A stretch of DNA of 64,000 nucleotides from Azadirachta indica (GCA_022749755.1 CM040448.1:8430481-8494480); one strand, 5' to 3'. Numbered from the stretch's first letter, positions 34,211 through 45,241 are shown. The notes: a model not told the origin generated them from the letters alone. Numbers and translations are program-made.

Positions 34211-37029
34211 ACATATATATATATATGTTTTAATTATTGTATTTTGGTTTTGAAAAATTTATTTTATTTCGTTAAGGTTAATTTTTTGATATGGTGTAAC
34301 TTAATTATTTTGATATATTGATATTATTGTTACTAATATATGTTACCTCCCTTTTCTCCGTTTCTCTGAATTGGGGTGTGGATCACCAAATTGAGCATAC
34401 TTTCATGGACAAACTTGTACCATCTTGATTCTTGGCAAATTTTTGTTTTAATATTTCAAACTATTATATTATATTGTAATCACTTAGTTTATAGGTTTAC
34501 CAGTTATTGAATTTTCATTGAGGAAGGGAAGTGAGGACTTATAATTAGATTATTAGTGGATGACTTAAACAATCCCAACTTAAAATATTTATTGTATTTA
34601 AATATTAATTTATAAACCTAAATTTTTATTAACTTAATAGAAAATTCTTATAAAAATGTCAAATTTTTATTAACTTAACAAAAAATTCTTGTTACGACCT
34701 GTTGGTTTATCAATATTTTTCCTAGGGTATCCACGGCATTTTTGGATAATATGCTTATAAATCAGCAGCTTGTAGGCAGAATTTATTCACTTCTAGTTCT
34801 ATATAGAATTAAGAATTGCATATCCAATGCATAATTAATACCTTGAAATTTATATGATCAGACCAAAAAATAATTAATAATACAATGAGGAAGCATTCTA
34901 CTGTGAACCATTTCAAATCAACAGATCAGTTTATACCACTATACATGGTTGAAAAATCTATAGATATTAATTTGTAATCCAAACTAAATATGCCAAAGAC
35001 TAAAAAGCAAGTTAAAAGAAAGAAAGAAAACTTATTGTAAAATTTAAAAATAATTTCTATTCAGCCATAAATATCATTGGATAAAGTGATCATGTTCTCA
35101 TTTTATGTACATACATATATATATATATATATTTTACAACATAATTGCTAGAATATTGTATTTAAAAAGGCAGTGAAAGGGTTGCAAAAACTACAAAATT
35201 CTATACAACTTAATTAAGCATAAAAAGGATGGGAGAAGGTGTTTTGATGTTGCTTCCGTGCCCTCGTATAATATGATGTCAATATATCCATATATATGCA
35301 TTCCTATTAAAATAAGAATTCTAGGTATTACATACTACCCTGAAATTCTAAAATAATGAATACATTTTAATTTAGATAAATGAATAAAAAAATTAATTTT
35401 AGTCCAAGAACTCTATATGAATATGTTATTGTTTTTTTAATTTTTAAAGTTGTTTTGAAAATAATAACAAAATATTAATTATAACATTTAACTAATAATT
35501 TTTTCATTAATTTCAAAAAATAATATTTTATTTAAATGTTAATTAATTTGTAACTTTAAACAAATTCATAGAACATAAATGAAACAAAAATGAAATAGTT
35601 TGATATGTTTGTGAAACAAATATCAAATGAGACAAGTGTAATGATATTTTGGGAAAACAATCTATTACGAGTTGTTTTCAAATTTTACAATTCAAAATAC
35701 ATTGACACAGTTAAGAGAAGTACCTACGACTTAAAAATCAGTTCAATTACTTTCTCATTATTAATATGGGATATGACAATTTATCTCCTTCTAAACCTTG
35801 GGTAGTATAGTATAAACAATAATATATCACATAAAGTTCATACCTTAGGTAGCGGGCTCGCTGATCTCATAATAAATATAATAGTTTGACATAAAATTGA
35901 GTAGATATTGGACACTTTAGGCACACAGCTTATCATAGATTTGTTCTTGGATTTTGCAGAGCAAAATGCATATACTTAGTTACAAGAATTCAAATCTTCT
36001 AATTTAACCCAATCACTTTATCACAATCTAATGTTTGGTTATTCTATGACTCAATGTGTAAATATTCTATGATAAGTTATTATCTTACTTTACTAGCAAC
36101 TCATAAGGATGTAAGATTCAGTGAATATGGAGAGGAGAGGATTGTTACATCCCACGTCACTTACAAGAAAGTGACAGAGTTAATTTATAAGTTACAAGTT
36201 CTCTTAATTGAGTAGATGCGTTTTGGGCTGCAAAATTTAAAAATAAATTAGTGATAATTTTTGTGCCTAACATTCATAAAATTTTAAGCCTGAATATTAC
36301 ATTAATTTTTAATAATGGAAAAAATCCAATTACAAAGTAACTACTAAATAACTACTAAATCACCAAAAAAAATCACAATAATATTTAAACATTTTAAGAA
36401 TTTCAAGTTTATTGTTATTGTAATATTTGTAAGTATTTTTATCATATTTATTTTTTTTATTTCTTATTACATATAAAATTATGAATAATTTTTCTTTTTA
36501 ATATTTTATTTATGACACAGAAAATAAGTCTGTTCAACTCATACTAAACTAAAAATTGTCTTCAAATAGAAACCAAAAAGTTAGTTCAAAATTCATAAAA
36601 GATACACAAAACTTGTTTTCATTGTATTTTAGTTAATTGTATCTCAATTAAAATTAAATACTATTTTTTATCTTAGATATATTTTTTAATTATAATATTG
36701 CACGAAATAAGATATAAAATTCTTGCAACTATAATGTTAAAGTCTCCTTAAAAAATTTAAGAATGCACTTTATTGATGCTTATTTGTATATTTTTCATAA
36801 AAAAAACTAGATTTATTTTCGTTTTGTATCCTTATGTTTAATGGTTAATTATCTAGTTCTGATATACTTTAATTCTCTAATTTTATTAATATTTTATAAT
36901 AAATATATTTTATTTTATTTATTTTGTATGCTAATAAATCTTTATTTCTAATTGATTATAATTTAAGTAAATAATTATTTTATTTATCTTAAAACTTAAC
37001 TCATTTATATATATTAATATATTATATCA
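34211..37029. other. AT-rich intergenic DNA
   Basis: No coding or RNA gene signal. A short (AT)n run lies at 35114-35132. The only longish open frame (35605-35805) has no recognisable domain and is AT-driven. Confidence 0.6.
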
Positions 37030-38000
37030 TGATAATGCAAAGTATAATCGGCAATGTTGATTAAAACTTACTTTTTAATAGAAAATTTTTTTTACAAATA
37101 ATATCAACTGAAAACATAATTTTATTTTTAATATTTTTAATTATTATATCAAACATATTTTTAAATATTAAAAATACTAATAATACAATTCAAATATATG
37201 AATTGCACTCTAGTTTTTTAAAATAATTTTTTAATCACAACTCAAACTAGTCCTAAATTTTATTAGTAAATATAATTAATTAGGAGATAAGTGATACTCG
37301 GAAAGATGATTTTTATTAAAAATGACCAACTTTTATATCACAGAATAAAAATGACTATCTGATAAAATGTTATTCAGAAATAAATAGTATAACAATTTTT
37401 GAATCAAAATGTCTCCATAACCATATCTATCAATATTCGAAACATACTTTTGAATAAAATAAAATTTTTGCCACACTCAAAAATAAATTTTGAGTAAGGT
37501 TAAATTAGTTTCATGTTCTTACAAAAATTTTACCATACTTAATAGTAGATTTCAAGTAAAGCCAAATTTTTGTAAGTTTTTATTCAAAAGTGGTCATAGG
37601 AGCATTTTGGTCTAAAAGTTGTTATATTGCCTATTTTCTAATAACATTTTATTAGGTGGTCATTTTTTATTTTGTGCTGTAAAAATGGGTTATTTTTAGT
37701 TAATATTTCTAATATCTTATAGCATTGTAATGTGAAGTATAATAAAAAATGTTGATTAAAACCTGCCTTTAATAGAAAATTGTTCTTAAAAATAATATCA
37801 ACTAGAAACATACTTTTATTTTTATTTTTATTAGATGTTATATCAAACATATATTCAAATGTTAATAATATTAAGAATGCAATTCAAATATATGGATTGC
37901 ACTCTAGTTTTTTCAAAATAGTTTTTTAATCACAAATCATCTAATTCCTAAACTTTATTAGCAAATATAATTAATTAAGAGATAAGTGAGACTCAAGAAG
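37030..38000. repeat. Direct repeat pair, about 0.7 kb apart
   Basis: About 37050-37300 and 37740-37995 are diverged copies (shared GTTGATTAAAAC, AATATCAACT, AATTCAAATATATG, GATTGCACTCTAGTTTTTT or close variants, and AATATAATTAATTA). Between them is AT-rich DNA with a small internal repeat (AGATGATTTTTATTAAAAAT region). No gene. Confidence 0.65.
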
Positions 38001-38189
38001 AGAATTTTTTTCAATCTTTTTAAACTCTGTGAAAGTAGTTAGTGTTGAAGTTTAATTGAGAGCAGGTCAAAATTTTTTTAAATTTATAGATTTTAAATTT
38101 TATATATTTTTGTATCACAAGAGAAATTCTACCAAAATTTTATGTAGAATTAGAGGTGTTACATATATACTAATTTACATATGTAAAGT

Positions 38190-38350
38190 TAAATTCAAGT
38201 TTAGCCTAGTGGTAATTAGAAGCGCAAGGGTTTGATTTGATATTTTGACTCTAAAATCTATATCTAAATTATTCAATAATAAGAGTTAATAAAAAATTTG
38301 CTAAAATTAATCATAGTTAGATAGGTTTTTTAGATATTTCAATCCTACAA
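38190..38350 (+). repeat. tRNA-derived SINE-like remnant
   Basis: TTTAGCCTAGTGGTAATTAG (A-box-like) is followed about 25 bp later by AGGGTTTGATTTGA (degenerate B box), the usual opening of plant SINEs. The body is short and AT-rich; no clear target duplication could be defined. Confidence 0.4.
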
Positions 38351-38439
38351 AGCTTAAACTTGTTAATTAAGTTGGAACCCAATAGCAGAGATAATATTGG
38401 TCTTTTTCTCTAAATTCTATACACTAACTAGATATTATT

Positions 38440-38765
38440 TTACATGTTATCAAAAATTTAGTATGCTCCCTTCAAGAATTCCTTATCTAAAAAAAATGCT
38501 TAAAAAATATAACCATAAAAGTATTCATACAACAAATTCATTGTTCAACATTCTGTGATTCAAAATTTTAAATGTGCAGGTTTTGGATCACAATATTTAC
38601 AAATTGATCGCAAGTAGTTTTGTAAACCGAAACTAGAGTATGCCGGATTGAGAATTAGATTTATTGCTCATTTTAACTATAATTCAATTTTATTAAACTT
38701 TGTTGTATTCACTCTAGGTATATAAATTTTGCACAATAGGCAGATATTAATTATTTTACAAACTC
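38440..38765 (+). pseudogene. Promoter-only relic of a peptide gene
   Basis: TTCAACATTCTGTGATTCAA at about 38545, TTTACAAATTGATCGCAAGT and AATTAGATTTATTGCTCATTTT match the upstream blocks before 39148 and 41751 in order. The match stops where the TATA block should begin, and the start of the next repeat unit (ATTCAATTTTATTAAACTTT) follows. No coding part remains. Confidence 0.65.
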
Positions 38766-38874
38766 TTATGGAAAATTTACAATGCCTTCTTCAAGAAAAA
38801 TATTCCTAATTATCCGTTGAAAATCCATAAAGAGTAAATATAACCAGAAAAGGAATTATACAACAAACTCATTA

Positions 38875-38900
38875 TTCAACATTCTATGAATGAAAATTTT
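38875..38900 (+). promoter_or_regulatory. Conserved upstream promoter block (peptide family)
   Basis: TTCAACATTCTATGAATGAA followed by ATTTTAGAT lies about 180 bp before the TATA box of the 39148 gene. Near-identical blocks occur at 41475, 42485, 38545, about 21985 (plus) and, inverted, about 21870. Confidence 0.65.
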
Positions 38901-39035
38901 AGATATAAAGATTTTATATCACAATCTTTGTAAATTTATTACAATTATTGATTCTGTAAATCCATATATATATGTATATATATTAAATTATACCAGCATG
39001 AAAATTAGATTTATAACTCAATTGGCTACAACATT

Positions 39036-39068
39036 CCTTATTACGAGTAGCCAAATTTTGTATAAAAG
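39036..39068 (+). promoter_or_regulatory. TATA-proximal promoter of peptide gene 39148
   Basis: CCTTATTACGAGTAGCCAAA is followed by TATAAAAGGG at 39061-39070. This pair recurs at 41614-41645, 42627-42660 and 23016-23046. The start codon lies about 80 bp downstream, giving a short leader. Confidence 0.75.
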
Positions 39069-39147
39069 GGCATATTGCTAGTGCAAGAGCAACCGAAATA
39101 TCCGAATTAAATTGAAATCAAGAGAAGCAATAACTTATATCTATATA

Positions 39148-39393
39148 ATGGAGAAAAAGGTTTTGTTTATTGTTTTTATGCTTGCAATGGCTTGCTTTAG
39201 CCAAGCTAGGAATTTAGATTTCCGCATGTTACCCAAAAACACACCCACTCGTCCCTCTGGCCCTTCTCCCGGAGTTAATCCCCGTCCTCATCCACAAAAT
39301 GATTTTCCGTTAGCCAACGGCGGCACTGCTCCATCTAGCCCTTGCTGCAAAAAACACCCTCCACTGCCTTCTGCAGTTTTTAGTGAAGACTGA
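39148..39393 (+). CDS. Secreted IDL/PIP-like peptide precursor
   Basis: A single exon of 81 residues. Residues 1-20 (MEKKVLFIVFMLAMACFSQA) are a signal peptide with likely cleavage after SQA. FRMLPKNTPTRPSGPSPGVN (25-44) closely follows the layout of the IDA/IDL peptide core (Leu-Pro-Lys ... Pro-x-x-Pro-Ser-x-Pro-Ser ... Asn) and also contains SGPSP as in PIP peptides. A tail follows with APSSPCCKKHPPLPSAV (61-77), conserved in the 41751 gene and absent from classical IDA, which ends shortly after its core. By family analogy the core would be released in the apoplast and perceived by leucine-rich-repeat receptor kinases (HAESA-like for IDL, RLK7 for PIP); this is inference. I choose ATG 39148, aligned with the family start, over an in-frame ATG at 39112. 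The promoter has all family modules and the 3' flank a possible polyadenylation signal AATAAA near 39491. Confidence 0.82.
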   Translation: MEKKVLFIVFMLAMACFSQARNLDFRMLPKNTPTRPSGPSPGVNPRPHPQNDFPLANGGTAPSSPCCKKHPPLPSAVFSED

Positions 39394-40344
39394 TTATGAA
39401 TGAATCCCACCACCATTTTAATCATGTTGTATTTGTCTCCTAATATATATTCTTCTAGCTACCACAGCAGTATATTATATTGATTATCCTTAATAAAATA
39501 GGAGACTATTACATATAATTAGATGGGAATTCTAATATTAGTATGTAATCTTTAATTATGCAAATGCTTCTTAATTTCTAAGTCTAAATAAGGCCCCATT
39601 TAAAGAGTCATTCGCTATCTATGTCTTCTATCATCTTTATTTACAACATATTTGTAAGATGTAACAATTTCGCATGAAATATATATGAATGATTTTTGGG
39701 CTATATAAATATTGGGGTCATAGTTTGCGTTTAAGGGTCCATTTTCAGGGCCATAGTTTGTGTTTAATTCTTTTTTTAAGAAGAAATGTTTGTATTTCTT
39801 GTGAAATGCATATTACACTTGCCTATTTATAGGCTTTGAAAGATAATAAGGCAAATTCAATAATTCTACTACCTACTACAACCCATACTACACTTATTAT
39901 TACAACCCATTAATATGGTAAAGAGAATAAAACAAAATGCTTTTTGATGCTTTCATGTCCACTTGTTTTAATCATTCATCATTTTTAATTCCTACATTTA
40001 AATCTTTTCCATAACCAGTCATTTCAAAAGACATTTTTAGTTTTACATCCAAAATTTGGAACTTCATATACAATATATATGGATGCTAAAATTTTAATTG
40101 CATGTTCAATATCCAAAAGCTATCTAATAAAATTGATTAATGAATTTTACAAATTGACAGCATGCAGCTTTTAAGAATAATTTCAAGTATATTTAATCAA
40201 CTTTTATAATGTACGTTCAAATGTGTTTTTATTTCATAACTTATTGTCACTTATTATTTGGTGTTATTATGTTGTTAAAAATCTGATACAAGTTAGCTTA
40301 TAGATAGTCCAATTAAAAGTTGGATATCATCAATATACTTTGAA

Positions 40345-40384
<40 letters not shown>

Positions 40385-41460
40385 AGAAAAGGCTATAATT
40401 TGTTATGATTAATAACTGTTGTATTTGATGTTCAGTAAATTTAAGGAATTTAAACGCTAAATAAATTAACTAAAATTTAGGATTAAGTTATAGCATGTCT
40501 ATTGCAAAATAATACAAAACGAAAAAAAAAAATTAAGGATTCCAACAAGGAGGCATTTATTCTGATAATATGTCATAAAATAAAATTATAAAAAGAATAA
40601 TACACCAAAGCTCATTTAATGAAATAAGAATCAAGGCCTGCACATAAGAAGTTGATTCTAAGGACTAATTTAAGACAAAAATAAAATGTTGGGCACGCTT
40701 TGTGATATCGACATCTTAACGACAAGTATTGAAATGTAATCATTTTTTTTAACAAATTTTTTTTTATAATGACAAATGGATTATCAAATTAAAAAAAAAT
40801 CATCAGAATGAATCTAACTAGCGAATGTTTTTAATTCACTTATTGTGAAATAAAAGTTTGTTAGTAATATTTAAGTTAATAACTTAGTAAGTTATAACTA
40901 ATTTTACAGTCAAAGTTAAAGGTTATTGGCTTTGTAATGATAGTGTGTATTTTTATAATATTTAATTATTTTTTATTTCTTATTATATAGAAAAATTTTG
41001 ACTTTTTTATTTTTAATTTAAAACAATTAATTTTTAAATATGTTCATGCTTTGAATATTAAAATTGCAAGAATAAATAAAATTACATTTAAAAATAAAAT
41101 TGGTAGGTAATCCAAATTTGATTATATTCATGAATACAACTAAGTTTTAAATAAACAATATTTTTATCTCAATAAAATATAAAATATGTTTTTTTCACTA
41201 CAACCAAAAAAAGTAAAAGTAATATTATTCTTTTTCGTTTGCCTCCCCATTCATTTCTCCTTCTAGTTATTCAACTAAAACATAGTCTTATATTCAAAAT
41301 AACTGAAATATAATTTAATTAATTTTATTACCTTAACTGTTTTTGCCGTGATCAGAATATAAATTCTATACACTGGCTAGATATTATTTAATTTACTTTG
41401 TTATATTTGGAAATTTCCCTGAAATGCATAAAAAATATAACCATAAGGGGAATCACAACG
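39394..41460. other. Peptide-gene 3' flank and AT-rich spacer
   Basis: 39394-39780 is the 3' flank shared with the other units (CAATAAAATAGGAGAC, ATTTTCAGGGCCATAGTTTG). The rest is AT-rich with a (TA)n run at 40352-40380. No further gene seen. Confidence 0.65.
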
Positions 41461-41474
41461 AAATTATTATCCAA

Positions 41475-41500
41475 CATTCTATAAATGCAAATTTAAATCT
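41475..41500 (+). promoter_or_regulatory. Conserved upstream promoter block (peptide family)
   Basis: CAACATTCTATAAATGCAAAT, about 165 bp before the TATA box of the 41751 gene. Confidence 0.6.
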
Positions 41501-41613
41501 ATTGATTCTAGTCACAATATTTACAAATTGATGACAATTAATTCTGAAAATCCAAAATAAGATACGCCAATATGAAAATTAAATTTATTAATTACTCATT
41601 TAGGTGTAACATT

Positions 41614-41645
41614 CCTTATTAAGAAGAGCCAGAATTTATATAAAG
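41614..41645 (+). promoter_or_regulatory. TATA-proximal promoter of peptide gene 41751
   Basis: CCTTATTAAGAAGAGCCAGA then TATATAAAG (41637-41645), with the same spacing as in the 39148 promoter. Confidence 0.72.
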
Positions 41646-41750
41646 GGGATTAATATTAGCTAGTGTTAGAGCAATTAAAATATCTGAAATTGAAATCAAG
41701 AAAAGCACTAACAGAAAAGAAAGGAGAAAAAGGTTTCGTTTATTGCATTT

Positions 41751-41945
41751 ATGCTTGCAATGGCTTGCTTTTGCGTCGCTAGAGATATAAGCTTCAGTAT
41801 GTTGCCCAAAAACAAACCAACTCCTCCCTCTGCCCCATCTCCAGCAGGAAATCTAAATCCCCCAGGAAAAGCATTTGTTCCTTCCAGCCCTTGCTGCAAA
41901 GAGCACACTCCACTGCCTTCTGCAGTTCCTAAAGAAGACGGATGA
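41751..41945 (+). CDS. IDL-like peptide precursor with lost upstream start codon
   Basis: A 64-residue frame from ATG 41751: MLAMACFCVARDISFSMLPK, then NKPTPPSAPSPAGN, then VPSSPCCKEHTPLPSAV. The core PTPPSAPS is the closest match in the cluster to the IDA/IDL motif. The family start lies ten codons upstream, but here reads AAGGAG instead of ATGGAG; no other in-frame ATG precedes it before a TAA. Translation from 41751 leaves only about ten hydrophobic residues, a short signal sequence. Either secretion is impaired (incipient pseudogene), or a non-AUG start is used, or the peptide works without normal export. The promoter and 3' flank are family-like (possible AATAAA at about 42020). Confidence 0.62.
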   Translation: MLAMACFCVARDISFSMLPKNKPTPPSAPSPAGNLNPPGKAFVPSSPCCKEHTPLPSAVPKEDG

Positions 41946-42299
41946 TATGAATGAATACCACCACCATTTTGTCTTGTAATTGTCTTTTACCACAGTATTA
42001 TATACACATTATTATCTTCAATAAAATAGGAGACATACAGTTGTATAGATGGGTGGGAAGTCTGATATTACTAGCTATGTAGTTTATAAATATCTATCTA
42101 CATGCTTCCTAAGTCTGAGCCCAGTTTAAAGAGCATTCCCAGTCCCTTGCTATATATGTCTTTTATCATATGTTTCTTTAGAACTTGTAAGACGTAATAA
42201 TTTCGTATACTTAATATATGAATGATATTTGGGCTATCGAGGGACAATTCATGTCGCTTAACAAGGCCCTTGTGCAGCATTTACAGGTAATAAGACATA

Positions 42300-42668
42300 T
42301 TTGATTCACATATAATAAGAAATGTTAAAATTGCATGTTCAAATTACTAAAACTATAATTCAGTTTTATTAAACTTTGTTGTTTTCACTATATATAGATA
42401 TCATAGGTACGAAAATTCTATACACTAGCTTGACATTATTTTACGTTGTTATATATGAAAAATTTAGCATATCAACTTCTAGAATTCAACATTTTATGAA
42501 TGCACATTTAAGTGTAAATTTTAGATCACAGTATTTATAAATTCACGAGAATTAATATGTAAATCCAAATTAAAAATTATGCTGGCAATATGAAAATTAG
42601 ATTTATTACACATTTAGTGGCAACATTTCTTATTATAGATAACCAAAATCTATATAAAAGGGTATTAA
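42300..42668 (+). pseudogene. Promoter half of a peptide gene, cut by Copia
   Basis: This has the full family promoter (ATTCAACATTTTATGAATGC at about 42484, TCTTATTATAGATAACCAAA then TATATAAAAGGG at 42651) and ends in ATTAA (42664-42668), the target duplication of the Copia insertion. The coding continuation, starting with the same ATTAA, is at 18263. Joined in thought, the two sides match the intact 41640 region closely. Confidence 0.85.
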
Positions 42669-43089
42669 TGTTTAGAAGAAACAAGAGAAACTAGTACAAA
42701 TTTAATTGTTCCCACTTACCTGAACCAAGACGAAGTAATCAAGTAAATTAAAACAATAAAAACAGCAAGAATAATCAAGTTAAAAAAAATACAAGAAACA
42801 CCAAATTTACATGGAAAATCTTTCCCCTAAATGTGAGTGAGAGTAAAAAATTACGGTTGAAAAATTTTCACTATCACCAAATAAGAAGTACTAGAGTTTT
42901 TTTTCAAATTACAATCTTAGAAATAAATAAGAACTCAATCATAAAGTGAGAGATAAAAAAAAACTCACCAAATACACTAATAGATGAACACCAAAGTGAA
43001 AGAGTCAAAGTAAGACTGCAGAAAAATTTTGAAAATTAGAGTTGCTGTAATCGTAAATTCTGGACATGTGAGAGAGCTCTGATGGTCAA

Positions 43090-43925
43090 TCATTGAAGTA
43101 CTTTTTGAATGTACTTCTCTTGTGACAAACACAACTTTCTTGCAAATCTGTCCCATCCAATTATTATTCCTAACATTTGTTTTGTAGCACCTAAGTCTTT
43201 CATGGTAAAAGACTTATTTAATTGCTTCTTCAAAGCATCAATCCTGCAAGCATTCTTACCAACAATAAGAATGTCATCTACATAGAGTAAAAGAATGATA
43301 AAATTATCACCCAAAAAATTTTTTTCATAAAAACACAACTATCTGAAGTAGTCTTCTTATAGCTTTGCTCCTACATAACTGACTCAAATTTTCTATACCA
43401 TTGCCTCGAAGCTTGTTTCAACCCGTAAAGACTCTTCTTTAGTTTGCAAACATAATCTTCTTTGCCTTTTACTTTGAATCCTTCTGCTTGCTCTATGTAG
43501 ATTTCTTCCTCCAAGTCACCACGAAGAAAAGTAGTCTTCATGTCCATTTGCTCAATCTGTAAGTTAAGACTAGCTGCTAAACTAAGCACTGTACGGATAG
43601 AAGTCATCTTTACAACTAGAGAAAATATATCTCCAAAATCAATGCCTTTCCTCTACCCAAAACCTTTGACAACAAGTCTTGCCTTATACCGTAGCCTCAA
43701 ATTGTGTTTTTCATGCTTTATTCTGAACACCCACTTGTTCTTCAATGTTTTCCTACCTTTAGGCAACTTGACCAGCTCAAAAGTATGATTTTCATGCAAA
43801 GAACGCATCTCATCCTCCATAGCTTCAATCCACTCAATTCTGTGATCACCTTCAATAGCTTCTTCATAGCTAATCAGGCTCTCCCATGTCAGTTAGCAAA
43901 ATATAATCATGCACAGAGTATTTAG
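43090..43925 (-). pseudogene. Copia reverse transcriptase, broken
   Basis: Pieces in order on the minus strand include MTSIRTVLSLAASLNLQIEQ with MDMKTTFLRGDLEEEIYIEQ (43371-43607) and LLLYVDDILIVGKNACRIDA (43090-43338). YVDD is intact here, unlike in the Copia at 28512. Stops separate the pieces and the C-terminal part is deleted into the LTR. Confidence 0.9.
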
Positions 43926-44292
43926 TAGAAGCCTGTCTACTCCTAGTAAATCTTCTAAGAGGGATTTCAGGAATCTCCTTTACTAACTGCTCTACTTACA
44001 CATCCTTTGCTGCTCTTCTTGTGTAGAACCATTAGCATCAACTACATTTGGTTGATTATCTTAAACATTATTTGTATGCTGACCTCTTCTTAATGTAGAA
44101 GGAACTATGTCAAAGTCAACTAGCACACTATTATTCTGAGGCACTGGCTTTTCTTCATTTTCTAAGTTTGCAGCAGTCTGATCCTCCATAAACACAACAT
44201 TCTACTTCTGATGATTTTCTTACTAACTGGATTGTATAACCGATAGCCAAACTCATCTTGGCCATAGCCTAGAAATATGCACTGTTTGGTCT

Positions 44293-45006
44293 TCACATCA
44301 AGCTTGATCTTTCATCTTTAGGGATATGTACAAAAGCCTTGCAACCAAAGACACGCAAATAATCATAACAAACTTTCTTACTTGACCATATCCTTTCTGC
44401 CACTTCAAGCTGCAAAAGCATGTTAGGAGAAAGATTTATAACATGTTCTGCAGTACCCAAAGCTTCACCCCAAAAAGAATTTTGTAATCTAGCCTGTGAG
44501 ATCAAACATCTAACTCTCTCAACCAGTGTTCTATTCATTCTCTCAACTATGCCATTCAACTATGGTGTTTTCGAAGGATTCTTCTGATGTCAAATACCCT
44601 GCTCTCTGTAATAAGTATCAAATGGCTCTAAATATTCACCACCATTATCTGTTCGAATACATTTCAACTTCTTTCCAGTCTCTCTCTCAACTGAAGCTTG
44701 AAATTGCTTGAACGTAGATAATACTTGATCTTTTGACTTCAAAGTATAAACCTATACTTTCCTTGTATGATCATCAATAAATGACACAAAATAGTATGCA
44801 CCACCAAGTGACATAGTTTTCATAGAACCACAAACATTAGAATGCACTAAATCAAGTACTTTAGGTTTTCGGGTCGGTAAATAGCTCTTGAAGGAAACTC
44901 TGAACTGTTTTCCTTCTAAACAATGCATACACTTCTTCAAGTGCACTTTCTTCACCTCAAGTAACACATTCTTCTTAACTAGCTTAGTTATCCCCTTTTC
45001 ACTCAT
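44293..45006 (-). pseudogene. Copia integrase region, broken
   Basis: Minus strand: SEKGITKLVKKNVLLEVKKV, HCLEGKQFRVSF (pre-integrase), FVSFIDDHTRKV (integrase core), then NGIVERMNRTLVERVRCLIS and ANSFWGEALGTAEHVINL-like sequence (44293-44559) covering the Glu of DD35E. In-frame stops separate the two parts. Confidence 0.88.
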
Positions 45007-45241
45007 ATGACATAATCGTTTATGCCATAACTCAATTCTATCTTCTCACTCAGCTGCGTGCACAACATTTTTAACAATTTTATTTGAGTAAGGTATAAAG
45101 AGGAATACTTCTTACCACTAACCATAACCATATCTTCTTTCTTTCTGTTTGCTCTCCTTATTCTCTCTTTTTCATTTGTAGCAATATTTCTTGACATGTC
45201 CTTTTTTACCATAATAGTGACACTCAAGATTTTTATACCCC

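Larger units (their letters stand above)
42669..45241 (-). mobile_element. Copia-type LTR element, 3' half (integrase, RT, partial 3' LTR)
   Basis: Minus-strand element of the same family as 16350-18262. The left end is an LTR fragment (42669-43093) beginning TGTTTAG. After a deletion come RNase H-proximal RT (43090), RT (to about 43900), integrase (44293-44760), pre-integrase (44752-45006) and a zinc-knuckle remnant (to about 45241), where it stops abruptly. Gag and the 5' LTR are missing. The last 140 bp duplicate parts of 16358-16882, so the two halves overlap slightly, with a deletion of about 390 bp in this one. Confidence 0.9.

Noticed and set aside
35605..35805. 66-codon frame in the spacer
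   Set aside because: No signal peptide, no domain, AT-driven codon use and no promoter features.
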